Shown one piece after another: positions 1 to 11,799 of a stretch of 64,000 nt of DNA. The translations under genes were made by a program, and so were the position numbers. The stretch comes from Pseudeuparius sepicola (lineage: Eukaryota > Arthropoda > Insecta > Coleoptera > Anthribidae): contig OY987299.1 of NCBI GenBank assembly GCA_963920635.1, positions 20,910,901-20,974,900 on the forward strand. The letters are read 5' to 3'. Under the pieces are notes generated by a model. It saw nothing but the letters and a program-made list of their open reading frames with translations, ran no database searches and was not told the DNA's origin. The first letter of the stretch is position 1, and each line of letters opens with the position of its first letter.

Positions 1-99
1 AGAACGTAATTATGAAAATATTCCAAAAAATGGCCGATTTGATAAGGCCACAGCCAACTATGATTTACATTTAAAAAACACAAGTTTATGTCATATCTC

Positions 100-394
100 A
101 AAAATTACAAACAACATAAAAATTTGATCAGATTATCTTATTAAGCCCAAAATTATCTACAATTTTTGTCTCAACAGTTTTTCTGTATAATCAGAAATAA
201 CGGAGCTACAGAGATCTGATGAAATAGTAAAAAATCACTCTTTTCAAAATATCTAGTGAGCCATGAACTTTTTTAAAAATCCAAAAGGGGCATTAGATTT
301 AGCATTCAAAACTGCAATCCTCATTTAACCTTTGTTCTAGCTCTGCTAGTTTCCGAGATCCCCATAGTGGGCATCGAAAAAAAAACTCACCCTG
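100..394. repeat. Right end of a CAGGGTG-type foldback or MITE (copy 1)
   Basis: The segment ends in ACTCACCCTG followed by TA (395-396). The stretch CCGAGATCCCCAT (about 354-366) recurs at 17540-17555 ahead of an equivalent ACCCTG end. The upstream parts are only loosely alike (sensor phrases such as ATATCT.AG...CCATGAA). The left end lies outside the window or has decayed. Confidence 0.5.
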
Positions 395-1009
395 TATGTA
401 GTAAAGTTGTGTGTATTTAAATTAATAACGTTGTGCCGATTAATAAGTAAATAAGCTCTGCTATAGTTTGCGTAAGTACTTTAATTTTCTTCATTTAGTT
501 CAGTAAGTTCATTTACAAAAGTACCTACCTAATTAATTGATAATTGACTATTCATTCATCCGAGCAATAACCCACGATACACAGAAAACGGTATGCCCGC
601 GCGTAGGTGCTGTGACGTAAACGGTAACGCTTATTCGACAAAATCATGGCTTACTTTTATTTTTAAACGGAAATTTGAGTCGTTTTATAGTGAGTTAGGT
701 AAACACATATACACCAAAGTGTTTATATGCGGCGCTCCGGCGCTTTTGCGGGTTACTGAATCTCATCTCCTTCCGGGGCTTAAGCCCCCCCGGAGAAAAC
801 AGGCTAGCTACGCCTATGCTCAAATCCAATAATTAGTTATTGTGCTGGCTAAAATTAATAATAATAAAACATAATTACCCTTTGTAAACGTTCGCCCTCT
901 TATTAGATGAAAGGGAAAGAAATGAAAAGTTCGAGGATAAATGGATTTTTGGATTTCCTGCCTAAGGAAATATCATGACATGGTATAATTTTTAGACTCT
1001 TCTTCTAAA
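395..1009. other. AT-rich intronic DNA, nothing recognised
   Basis: A 79-codon open frame at 593-832 has no recognisable motif and no convincing splice context. A C- and G-rich patch near 775-800 is not repeated elsewhere in the window. Confidence 0.4.
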
Positions 1010-1420
1010 CCAACCCTTTGTGTCGAGAATGTCGAGACATCTGGGTCGAATGCAGAGCTCGAAAAATCGCGAGACACGTAATACGAAAATGAGTCGCCGC
1101 GCACGGACCAGATCTCGTCCGTAATAAATAATGGAAAATATTTTGAGATTAGATTTAGATTGGGAGGCCCGGCTCGACGGGTCCGCCGCCATGCATAATG
1201 CAGGCCACATCGAGCATCGCCGCTTGTGCGATAAACACGTAAATGTTTTATTTGGCGCCCGGCCCTCGGCCCCAGATGCATTTTTGCGATATTTCGCGGC
1301 GGTGCGCGCCATCCTTTAATTTCCTCCATGACGTTCGCGCGATTTAATACCGACGCGCGGAGAGAATATTAAAACATTGCTGGATTGCTACAAGTTTTAG
1401 TTGGCAGAACCCGACGACCC
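1010..1420. promoter_or_regulatory. Candidate intronic regulatory island
   Basis: A CpG-bearing, GC-rich patch of about 400 bp in AT-rich surroundings, not repeated in the window. It holds homeodomain or POU-like words (ATGCATAATGCA near 1190, GATAAACA near 1230, GTTTTATTT near 1246) and several TCGAGA or GTCGAG words. Overlapping frames of 62 to 118 codons on both strands look like by-products of the GC-rich composition, with no known domain. Calling it an enhancer is inference; an unrecognised exon is the alternative. Confidence 0.3.
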
Positions 1421-1586
1421 TCGCCGAAGGAGAATTTAGAGGATTTTTGCTACATTCATTATGTTGGAGCAATCTAAAGTAGGGCCCAATGATAGTCTAA
1501 ATTAAGTTTCCAAATTAAAATATAAATAAGATAAAGTAGGTTGCTGAGAATAAGCGTTGTCGGTGATTTCTTTGAACGTTGTTTTA

Positions 1587-1929
1587 CTATACCAGAATCA
1601 AATAACTCTGATGCCTGATGTAAACAAGAGCACGTGGTGTTGAAATATTCGCCAGAGCCACACTCAGGCACAACCTTTATTTAATTTTGATTTTACAATT
1701 ATTATATACGTCAAAATATTTCGGAAAAGAACTGGTGGCAGTGTCTATAAATAGCTTGGACGCATGTGAAAACAAACAAGATAAAACCGCATAAATACAC
1801 TTCACATCCCTGTTGCCAGGCGCGCGTGATATTTTGTGGCCTATAAACAAATCGCTTTACTTCTCAGAACGTAATCGAACACGTGCTTTTATTTACGCTA
1901 GGCGTCAGAGTTATACTTAATTCCAGTAT
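1587..1929. mobile_element. MITE family M1, copy 1
   Basis: Begins TATACCAGAATCAAATAACT and ends with the approximate reverse complement near 1900-1929 (AGAGTTATACTTAATTCCAG). Shared internal phrases with the copies at 14331-14627 and 29171-29431 include AGAGCACGTG, the segment around CATCCCTGTTGCCAG and CACGTGCTTTTATTTACGC. It has no coding capacity. The ends carry TA, so a mariner-like origin is possible. Confidence 0.7.
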
Positions 1930-3711
1930 GATGTTTATCAGTTTCATTATCACCAGCCTGCGGACTCTACCTGCCGTTCGGGTCGCGTGCTTTTCACACA
2001 GGAGTGGCTGAATATAATTCAGTTGTAAATAATACTATATTTACTATATAATAATATAAAAATATAACTGAAACTAACCCATTGTAATTATTACAAAAAT
2101 CAATAATGTAGATTAACTTAGACAAAATGAATTTATTGTGTGCGATTAAATACTATATAGATTATCCCATCGGATAATTTCTCCGTTTGTCCGGGCCTGC
2201 TTGTCAAATATTATTTGGTAATAAAAAACGAACAAAAGCAGGCAATAAAAATATAATTTGCATTTCAAAGGCAAAACCGACGACGCTTATCCTCAGCACA
2301 CTACTTTACAGCCATATGCAAAAATGCGTAATACACGATAGTTTAAGTGTAAATAGGTAGGTACTTACATATTTTTGGCATAATGTTACAGTTTTTTATT
2401 CTAATTGCAGTTTAACGTTGTTGAGATTGTTTTATGTAAAAACGTGGGGCGCTATACAGGGTAATGTAAATTTTTTTAAAAACATAGTGGGAATGCCTAC
2501 TAAAACGAAAATGCGAAAATAAAATTGTTGCGAAGTTTATAACGTGGGGCAAATCGGCCTTAGCGCCCGAGTAATTCGACGCCTTGGAGATATCTCATCA
2601 TGGATTCCGAGTTTTATTATTCGCCAGTGGTCTTATTACCTGATTATAACAGATTTCTTACACGCCGTGACAAGTTCTGACCGCACCGCGTGTTCGCTCA
2701 CGAACAGAATAACCATTTTCTGCTTACTTTTAATGACTGCTCAGCGTAGTTTTAAATATAACATTACATTAACAAAAGAGTAAATGGAAAATCAAAAAGG
2801 TAATAAATAATTAACTTAGGCTAACTTAGGAAAGTTATTTTCAATGGAAATAAAAAAAATCCCAACTCCTGAATATTAAAATCTAGAAGGTAGCCCGAAA
2901 GGAAGTCACTATTATAATTCGCTATATTTTTTTAATTAGGATATTATGCCAGAATTGTGTTGTCGTTTGAGAAGTATACACTTTGGAGTTTATTATGAAT
3001 CGGTATAATAGCTCGAAAAAATGCAGAAATAATTAACAGGAAGACCCATTTGAAATGGAAACACTCCCATTAAATTTTTCATCCGACTTAATTATGTGGA
3101 GTGGGAAAAAACTAATACAGAATTTATATTTTCCAGATAGACTTTTATTTTTCAAAATTTATTTGAAACTTCTTTTTAATATCAACTAGGTATCAATTTC
3201 TTGTTAAGGTTCCTTTGTTTAGGCATAATAGTTTGACAGTTTATAAAAAAACCGGTGATAGCGGGTCAACTTTTACGAAGGAAAATATATGCATCTTTAG
3301 GAGTGGCGTTTTTTGAAAATTGTCTTAATCTACACATTATTAGCAACATATTTGTTCCTGAATACCTCTATTTTGCGGAAATGTGACAGTGAGAATAGTT
3401 ATTATAACAAAATAATGATTATTGTCAAATAAAATTCAGCCCTAATTTGGCAAATGCGAAAGCCAACCCACCTCGAGTGAGATCCTTAAAATTCTTTCTA
3501 ATTTAATCGAAATTGTAATTTCTGCAAAAATACCCTGGCAAACTTCCTTAACTGGCTAATTAGAGATTATTAACTGAAAGTTCGTTTTTCTTTTAGACAG
3601 CGGGGTACATAGGTACCTCCCGATAAAAGAGATTAAAGTGTGCACAGGACTTCTTATCGCCTTCTTGAAATTTCATTAAGTTTTTACCTGGCAGGATTTG
3701 CTTAATTTAAA
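1930..3711. other. AT-rich intronic DNA with no recognised feature
   Basis: Mostly A/T runs. A moderately GC-richer patch at 2520-2720 carries an open frame (2544-2783) with no recognisable domain. I saw no terminal repeats or copies elsewhere in the window. Confidence 0.4.
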
Positions 3712-6136
3712 CAGGGTGTTCCGGAAGTAGGTCGAAAAACGAACCTCAATCTTTGACAGATTTTGTGGGAGGTGTATAATGTATTTACCTACAAATATTA
3801 CATCCAAGCCCTGCTTGAAAAGCTACAGACTATTAAATGTTTTTAAGTTAAATAAATTTTGTCAGGGATTTACAATTTATAGCACTTAACTATTCCAGAA
3901 CATTTTCGTTTTTTCTAGTTTACTACGAGGAGTATAATATTAGGTATATATAATATATAATACATGTACAGGGTGTTTCATTAAGGTTGAAGAGGTACCA
4001 TATCTCAGGAATTAATAGTTCTGGAGCTTTGGGGAAAAATCTTCTTAAGTAATGTGGTCACGAGAAATCGCTGGAAATTATTTTTAAGTTCGTAGGTCAG
4101 CCGCTAGGGGGCGTATTCGAAACAGTAAATTTTAAAAATGAGTTTTCTCAAAAAAATTACTAATAAAGGTATATCAAAAATACTTTTATTGCACTCTTCA
4201 GCAAATTCTGAACAATTTTTGTTAAGGATTTTTTGCTCTAGCTCTTCACATAGAGGTGAAACGGGCGGATAAACCTTGACTTGAAAAAATGCCGGTAACT
4301 CCGGTTTGGCTTAAACGAATTGGTCGAATTTGGGCTTGTTGAAGAGAGCTTTCCTTCTTCTATCAAATGATTGCCCAGTAAGGTCATTTCGAATTTCGTG
4401 GTCACCGCTAGAGGGCGCAATTTGAAAAATTTACCTTTTATTACAATTTTCCCCGAAATTTTAAATGCAATGGTATATTTATTCTGTTATAATCGAAAAG
4501 TAGATCAAATTTAGAACAAAAAATACCCAAGGTTCAAATGGATATATTCATTAGTTTCGGAGTTATCGTCAAAAGAATAATAATTGTTAACATGTTATTT
4601 TAAAGAAAAAGGTAGGTATTTGTTGTCAAATATTTCCGTGGTCAAGCATGCCTTGAAATAAATAAAAATCTACTTGAGTTTTTCGTAAATTGCTATTTTT
4701 CTCACTTTTTCGGTTAAACGTATTTCTAATTTACTTACCTTACCTGTCGTGTTATATGAAATTATCTCGGAAATTATCTAGTAAGCCATGAAACAAAATC
4801 GTTTGGTTTCTAGTGAAGCAAAAAAGTAAATGTCACATGAATCAAGCTTTAATAAGTATTGTGCCAAATCTTGATTTTTTGTAAATGTTAAGTTAAAATT
4901 GTGTGTTGCATTTATTAAAAAATGCAAATGCCGAAGCTTACGATATGCCTGCCGTATATTTTCAAAGTTTTGAACATGCTCCACTTGCGGAACGTGAATA
5001 TGCTCTCAGGTACCAAACGATTTTGTTTCATGGCTTACTAGATGATGTCCGAGATAATTTCATATCGATACGACAGGTAAGGTAAGTAAATTAGAAATAC
5101 GTTAACGGAGTAAAAAGTGAGAAAAATAGCATTTTACGAAAAGCTCAAGTAGATTTTTATTTATTTCATGACATGCTTGACCACGGAAATATTTGACAAC
5201 AAATACCTACATTCTTCTTTCAAATAACATGTTAACAATTATTCTTTTGGCGATAACTCCGAAACTAATGAAGATATCCATTTGAACCTTTGGTTTTTTT
5301 GTTGTAAATTTAATCTACTTTTCGATTATAATAGAATAAATATGCCATTGCATTTAAAATTTTGGAGAAATTTTTAATAAAAGGTAAATTTTTCAAATTG
5401 CGCCCTCTATGCGGTGACCACGAAATTCGAAATGACCTTACTGGACAATCATTTGATAGAAGAAGGAAAGCTCTCTTCAAGAAGCCCAAATTCGACCAAT
5501 TCGGTTAAGCCAAACCGGAGTTACAGGCATTTTTTCAAGTCAAAGTTTATCCGCCCATTTCACCTCTATTTGAAGAGCTAGCGCAAAAAATCCTTAACAA
5601 AAATTGTTCAGAATTTGCTGAAGAGTGCAATAAAAGTATATTTGATATACCTTTATTAGTTTTTTTTTTTGAGAAAACTCATTTTCAAATTTACTGTTTC
5701 GAATACGCCCCCTAGCGGGCGACCTACGAACTTAAAAATAATTTCCAGCGATTTTTCGTGACCACATTACTTAAAAAGATTTTCTTCCCAGTGTTCCAGG
5801 ACTATTAGTTCCTGAGATATGGTACCTCTTCACCTTTAATGAAACACCCGGTATAATATTCCTTTTTGCCAGAGCTTTTTATTGTCCAAGGTATTGGCAA
5901 CAAATTTATAATTTTATGTATTTTCGTCGCAGTAGGCTTATGCCAGTTTGTCACTTGTCACTTTGGCTATTTTCTTAACTTTATAGCTATTTATTTACAG
6001 TGATCTAGGACATCTTGATTTTTACCCCATAGCTTGTAACTTTTTAAGAGGCATTGGTTCGAAAAATTTTATATTAAACATCCCTCATAAAAACTGTCCT
6101 AGTTTAATTCTGTAGACAAATTTCCGGAATACCCTG
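3712..6136. mobile_element. Outer foldback element, interrupted by another foldback
   Basis: The left end CAGGGTGTTCCGGAA (3712) is matched by TTCCGGAATACCCTG at 6122-6136, followed by TA. The next 200 bp of each arm also match imperfectly in inverted orientation: GACAGATTTTGTGGGAGG against GACAGTTTTTATGAGGG, then AAAGCTACAGACTAT against AAAGTTACAAGCTAT. The middle is filled by the younger element at 3969-5851. The outer arms are more diverged than the inner ones, so the outer element is older. Confidence 0.65.
3969..5851. mobile_element. Long-armed foldback mariner-like MITE
   Basis: Ends CAGGGTGTTTCATTAA and TTAATGAAACACCCGG are flanked by TA on both sides (3967-3968, 5852-5853). Arms of about 840 bp (to about 4810 and from about 5015) pair nearly throughout, leaving a loop of about 200 bp. 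Short frames within the arms are not coding. The TA target and CAGGGTG end fit the Tc1/mariner superfamily. A transcript through it would form a very long hairpin. Confidence 0.85.
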
Positions 6137-6197
6137 TATTAGTATTTCAAGTGGGGAGTGGGGTAGAACTTGCCAAAGTTTAACGAAAGAAATAACG

Positions 6198-7607
6198 CTC
6201 AGAGAAATAACCAAGGATAGAGGGAGCAAAAGCATCAATATGCACACGTTTGTAGTCAACCAACATCTTATGCAAATTTACCAAAATAAACAAATATTTC
6301 CGTCCGATTCAAAACAGTTTGCATTGGCGCGAATTGAGACTACTATCTTCTTCTGGAAGATTCAATGCCTTTAACAATTTTTGTTTCAAATTTGCATCTC
6401 GAGGACATCTGAAAAGTAGCCTATATTTTCTGTGGAACTACCTAATAAAATAACATCGAGTAAAAGGAAATATATTTTTCTTAGTGGAAATAATTTTATA
6501 AAAACAGGCGAAATTTATATACCTATATTTACATGCTTTATTTTGATCATGGTTATATACCGAAGCGTATAAGATCTCAAAGAATTCTTTCAGTGGATAA
6601 AAGACAAAAGCCCTCATTCTACGCTCGTGTGTACAACAATCACAATATTTCCCTATGAGGTTATGACCTAAGAAATATCACTTTGGCCACATACCACACA
6701 CTTTCTGCGTCCCATTATATACAAAATTAGTCACTAACATCCTAAACACTAATAAGCAGTTCTATTAATTTAAAAATCACTTCAAAATATGAAAAATACC
6801 GACGTAAACAATCAGAGAGACTGACGCGCTGGGCGAATAGAAAACAAATGAAATGCAGGGCGAGAACGGCGGCGTTGCCAAGTTGGTCGTTTTGAGGTAC
6901 CTGTTGACGATTTTTTTAAAGTGATAATTATCTACTATAATTACAGCGCGATTTAGTTTAAAATTGTCACATACAAGGAACCAATAGCTACATTTGTTAA
7001 TTTAGTGACACTAAGAGGTGTTTCTTCATTTAATCCCATTATTAAACCAGTCTATTTTGAAAATGAAATGCTGTAAACAATAGAGTATGTGGCATCACTC
7101 AAAATATGTTGACTTTGTTTACTTTTTGTTTTTACTCCCTCTATCCTTGGTTATATCATAGCTTAAGTAATAGGTAGCTGCGACACTCAAGCCCCCGGCG
7201 GGAGTCAAAACAGAGTCTGGAGGAATGAAACCGGAGTGAAGCGTATCGGGGCCGGACTAAACATTTTCTCCCAAGGATGGGCAAAGGCAGAGAGGCTTGT
7301 GCAGCGGCTGGTTGAACGAGCCACGCATAATCATTACACGTACCTATTTAGTTACAACGTATAGATAGTATTTTTTGTCTAACGATTCATTTTTCACTTA
7401 ATATTTTGAGTTGAAAATTAAACCTGAAATATTATGCAATACGACCCTGTCCGATTCGTCACGTCCGCAGTCCAACCGGGTCGAATCAACCAGCCGTCTG
7501 CCCCACCGCCGCCAAAACTGGCTCCGCCTAAAATGCTCCCACAGAAAGCATGTAAAAAAGAGAGTGTCGCAGCTAGTTATTCCTTAAGCTATGGTTATAT
7601 CTCTGAG
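6198..7607. mobile_element. Foldback family M2 (CTCAGAGAAATAACC ends), copy 1
   Basis: The left end runs CTCAGAGAAATAACCAAGG then ATAGAGGGAG (6198-6226). The right end runs CTCCCTCTATCC and TTGGTTAT, is broken by the insertion at 7158-7592, and finishes with CTCTGAG (7601-7607). A second copy lies inverted at 48385-49051. Matching internal phrases include GTAGTCAACCAACATCTTATG near 6255 and its complement near 48980. No target duplication is clear and no coding sequence was recognised. Confidence 0.7.
7158..7592. mobile_element. TIR element with 9-bp target duplication, nested in the M2 end
   Basis: Inverted ends of about 31 bp start ATAGCTTAAGTAATAGG on the left and, read inward from the right, ATAGCTTAAGGAATAACT; both run into AGCTGCGACACTC. 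The target GGTTATATC is repeated exactly at 7149-7157 and 7593-7601, and taking one copy out restores the M2 end. A 9-bp duplication suggests a Mutator-like or Merlin-like element. The interior is GC-richer. The 61-codon frame at 7434-7619 runs across the element edge and is not believed. Confidence 0.75.
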
Positions 7608-7779
7608 GGATATCGTTAGTAATGTGTACATTACAACGTCACAATGATGAGTCATACTAGGAGCTTATTAATTGCCCATAGAGCGTCGGCTCCTTCCCAG
7701 GGTTTTTTATACGAAGAAGTCAAAAGAACTTAATACATACCCATTTTCCGCTTTTTTTTTATTTCAAAGAGAAGACAAA
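7608..7779. other. Unassigned spacer
   Basis: AT-rich, with no repeat or gene signal found. Confidence 0.3.
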
Positions 7780-8010
7780 GAGAAGGTTTTCTATAGAACC
7801 TCGCTTTGTAGATAAGTATTTAAATAGACCACGAGGTATTTGCCAACTGTCTAGTCCTTGGTATAATATGGTTAGAATTTATGCTCCACTATTCGTGTGT
7901 CTTATAACCCCGCCACTCGAAACCGACAAGACCTCCGCATCCGCGGGCTTTAAATAAATTGAGACTTCCGACCGTCCTTGCCTCAGAAATTACACTGTAG
8001 TTTCCTGATT
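7780..8010. repeat. Degenerate dispersed repeat family R, copy 1
   Basis: Shares ordered phrases with 12280-12460, 13075-13280 and 16738-16915: CTTTGTAGATAA, a GAG(A)GCTGTTTGCCAA-like word, CCACTCGAAACCGA, CTTTAAATAAATTGAGA and TTACACTGTA. The copies are strongly diverged, so this is an old repeat of unknown class. No ends were defined. Confidence 0.45.
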
Positions 8011-8381
8011 GCGTCCCTGGTCTGGTCGATCCGGGAACAAAAAGGGCAACGAAAAATCCGCGACGTTTTGCTTGTTACTTCTAATTGGGATAGTTTTCGG
8101 TTGGAGTTTCGGCGTGGACGAGTTTCATTTAACTAAGTTTAGTTCGGGGCTAGAAATAATACTATAAGGAAAAAAATAAATTGAAAAGAAACAATTCAAT
8201 GATAGAAAACCAATGCACTGACAATAATAGAAAGACACAATTTTGAAAATTCCACCAAAATTACAGAATGACTATTGAAAATTGCGCTGGGTGTTCGAAC
8301 AAAAACGCACCCCATCTTTACCAGAATCAGAGTTTTCGGGATGGGGTTCTGCGATGACTTTGACCAGAATCTTCTATTATA
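8011..8381. other. Unassigned intronic DNA
   Basis: No gene or repeat structure seen beyond short A-rich runs. Confidence 0.3.
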
Positions 8382-9836
8382 CAGGGTGAATCAGTTTTTT
8401 GTAGCAGGACTTTAACAGGTCATAGATCTTCAAAAAATAACCGCACATTCTTCTATAAACTATATCATTTTAAGGCCTTATAAAAAAGTTACAGGGTGTT
8501 AAAATTGTAAGAAATATGTGGACTTTATTGAATATTTACCAAACTAGTTGAGATATTTAAGTCATATATGGAATACGCTATAACGGCACGGGTTAGCATA
8601 AAACCTGTTAATATCGAACATCTTGCCGAACCAGTGGCGGAGAAGTGGGTAATTGGTAAAATTATTTTTAGAAAAAAAAATGAATCACCTTGTATTGTAA
8701 TAAAAGGTATTGGATTTTTTATGTAGATTTTAATTGCATTCAAAAATGTCCTCTTGGTATTTGTTCGCATGTGTTCTAGTTTAACGGCAAATTTCAGTTT
8801 TTTGTATTATTTCGGGGTATTTCTGAAAATTATCTAAAAAATATTGCTCCATAAGTAACACTTAAAGTAGAAATAATGTAAAAATAAATAAATAATAAAT
8901 CGAGAATCAATGGTGTAGTTCAATGCCGGTAGGGGTATTAGCCCTCGGAGTAGTTGTTTCTGTTGGTTCTATCTTTTGAATCCATCTGCACTCCGGATTT
9001 TGCCTACGTCCATCTGATGATTCCCAAAGAGGATGAAACCGGTAATGGGCTGGCTGGGATCATTGTGCCTGCAGCATGTCAGGACATGTCCCAACAAAGA
9101 TAGCAGTATCTTTGACGTTACGTTGGTAAAGGAGAAAACTTTGATCTATGCAATAGAAATAATGTGTTTGCTACTTTAAATAAAATAACTTTTTCCAATA
9201 AACTTAGCTATTATTTAAGGCTATACTTTTGAAGTTATGGGGTCTAAAACCTTGAAGGAAGATACAATTAAGGTTACGCTCTGTATCTTGAAAAGTAAAA
9301 CCTTGAATGGGTTAGTTTATTGGAAAAAGTTACTTTATTTAAAATAAGAAACACGCTTTTTCTACTTTAAGTGTTACTTATGGATCAAATTTTTTAGATA
9401 ATTTTTCAGAAATAACCCGAAATAATACAAAAAATGACATTTGCCATTAAACTATAACACATGCGAACAAATACCAAGAGGACATTTTTGTCTGCAATTA
9501 AAATCTACATAAAATATTCCATACCTTTTGTTAAAATACAAGGTGATTCTTTTTTTTTCTAAAAATAATTTTACCAATTACCCACTTCTCCGCCACAGTT
9601 TGTGCAAGATGTTCGATATTAACAGGTTTTATGCTAACCCATGCCGTTTTAAATGACTTAAATATTTAAACTAGTTTGGTAAATATTCGATAAAGTACGC
9701 ATATTTTTTCCAACTTTAACACCCTGTAACTTTTTTCTAAGGCCTTAAAAATATATAGTTTATACGAAAAAGTGCCATTATTTTTTGAAGATCTATCACT
9801 TGTTAAAGTCCTGCTACAAAAAACTGATTCACCCTG
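8382..9836. mobile_element. Foldback mariner-like MITE (CAGGGTGAATCAG ends)
   Basis: The left end CAGGGTGAATCAG follows TA (8380-8381) and its complement CTGATTCACCCTG ends at 9836. Arms of about 500 bp pair from each end to about 8880 and from about 9335, for example GTAGCAGGACTTTAACAGGT with its complement near 9800. The loop of about 450 bp has no recognisable coding sequence. The right-hand TA appears mutated to CA. Confidence 0.8.
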
Positions 9837-10420
9837 CATAATATTAAACATGCCACACGCTGAAGAAAAAACACGATATTACAAACTTAACTAATAGTCG
9901 GCTAAATTAGTTCTCACTTTTAAATACACCGTTTTTTTTAAACAATGATATGATGAAAACTGATATTGTGCAAAAATATCCTTACATTTATAACAGTTTT
10001 TGTCGTAATTCATGAAAAATCAAACTCAATTTTCTAGCGCACCCTGCATATTAACTTTAACAACGAAATGATTCTTAATAAAAATCCTTGTTATTTTTCT
10101 TAATATAAAGAATCCTAATAGAAATACTTCTCAAAATTTCGACACCAAAAAGTGACCGCAGTTGGCCATGGGTTTGATTATACCATTCATATTATGTTGT
10201 GAAAATTGTCCTCGGTCAGTTATAATCCCATCTTCTAATTTGAAAAGCATTATAGGTCACAAAACCATATAAATTCATTATCAACCTAATGATATTATTG
10301 TGCTCGTTCAGATTAAATGGATTATCATAATTTAAATTACTAATAATTATTTACAGTGAATTTTAGCATTTAACATTTAACCAGGTAATAACATTGTAAA
10401 TTGCACTTAAATTTAGATAA
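9837..10420. other. AT-rich intronic DNA
   Basis: A lone GCACCCTGCAT (about 10039) resembles the edge of a CAGGGTG element, but no partner was found. Otherwise nothing. Confidence 0.35.
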
Positions 10421-11034
10421 TAGTTATTTATGTACCAAGGCACTGAAGTTCAACTTTTTATGACTCATATGTGGAATTTAGTTGCCGAGGCCTCTGGCCG
10501 AGGCAAATAAACCACATGAGTCATAAAAAGAACTTCAGTGCCGAGGTACATATTACATATATTTTTTTGAAATCGGAAAAAAAGTTTTATTAGGCAAGAA
10601 AATAATAATAAAGGATCACTCGTCCATGAACCGACTACGCGCGGCGTTGCTTGACTTTGACGATCGCTTTACCTAGGTCACGTATGACAAAGACACGGCA
10701 GCTTCGAACATAAAAACCAAACTGCTGCTTGTTGTGCAGTCTCCATAATAAATCTATTGACATTCAAACCTACTAAAATATTTATACTGATAGATTGCGC
10801 TACTATAGGTAACAATTTCGCAATGTGTACGAATAGTTAAATGGGCCTTTATTAGCCGGGTTTTGAATATTTTGGTCACTTTTGACGGGCGGTTGCTCCG
10901 CGTCTGACGTTTGATGTTTACATCCCGCCAAGGCCTACTTATTGAAAAAATCGTACAATAATGGGTTACTTCAGTGCCGATTTCTGAGCTTTTAATGACG
11001 ATTTTGGGTCACTTTACTGCCAATTTCAAGAAAA
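10421..11034 (+). mobile_element. Hairpin-headed repeat family H, tandem unit A
   Basis: Starts TAGTTATTTATGTACC, then forms an almost perfect hairpin of about 115 bp (10431-10552). Its arms read GGCACTGAAGTTC...TTTTTATGACTCAT and the complement, and its tip is GCCGAGGCCTCTGGCCGAGG. A body of about 490 bp follows, with the landmarks ACTACGCGCGGCGTTGC, CAATTTCGCAATGTGTACG and a TCGTACAATAATGG hairpin, ending ATTTCAAGAAAA. Unit B begins directly after, 614 bp downstream of this start. There is no coding sequence and no terminal inverted repeat. Class unknown; a Helitron- or helentron-type non-autonomous element is one idea. Confidence 0.75.
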
Positions 11035-11597
11035 TAGTTATTTATGTACCAAGGCACTGAAGTTCAACTTTTTATGACCCATGTGGAGTTTAGTTGCTGA
11101 GGCCTCTGGCCGAGGCAAATAAACCACATGAGTCATAAAAAGAACTTCAGTGCCGAGGTACATATTATATTTTTCTTGAAATCGGAAAAAAGAATGTTTT
11201 ATTAGGCAAGAAAATAATAATAAGGGATCACCCGTCCACGAACCGACTACGCGCGGCGTTGCTTGACTTTACCGATCGCTCTACCTAGGACAAGTATAAT
11301 TATGTACGGCACCTTCTGACAGAAAAACCAAACTGCTGCTTCTTGTGCAGCCTACACAACAAATCTATTGATTTTCAAATTTACTAAAATATGTATATTG
11401 AAGGATTGCGCTTCTATAGGAAACAATTTCGCAATGTGTACGAAAAGTTAAATGAGCCTTTATCGGCCGGGTTTTGAATATTACTATATATTACTTATTG
11501 AAAAAATCGTACAATAATGGGCTACATTATTGTACGATGTCTGTGCTTTTAATGACGATTTTGGGACATTTTAATGCCGATTTCAAGAAAATTAACT
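11035..11597 (+). mobile_element. Hairpin-headed repeat family H, tandem unit B
   Basis: Direct head-to-tail repeat of unit A with the same terminal hairpin (11045-11164). It is shorter because the stretch matching about 10874-10936 of unit A (GGTCACTTTTGACGGGCGG onwards) is missing. Many point differences separate the units, so the duplication is not recent. Inverted copies lie at 39740-40124 and 62005-62655. Confidence 0.75.
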
Positions 11598-11799
11598 TTA
11601 ATCGAGGAAAGGGTGCCTTGTTTGTAAATTTTCTGTACGTAAAATAAAAAAAATAAACTTTAGCGCTTTAATCATTCAAGGATTGTTTATAGAAAATAGC
11701 AAAAACTTATTCCTATTTTATTTTGAAAGTGAAAGAATTACCTAGATAAATCGGCCAAATAAAAGTCATGCTTTATGCATGGTTTAGTATCATCCAAAC
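11598..11799. other. Unassigned spacer
   Basis: AT-rich, no feature found. Confidence 0.3.
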
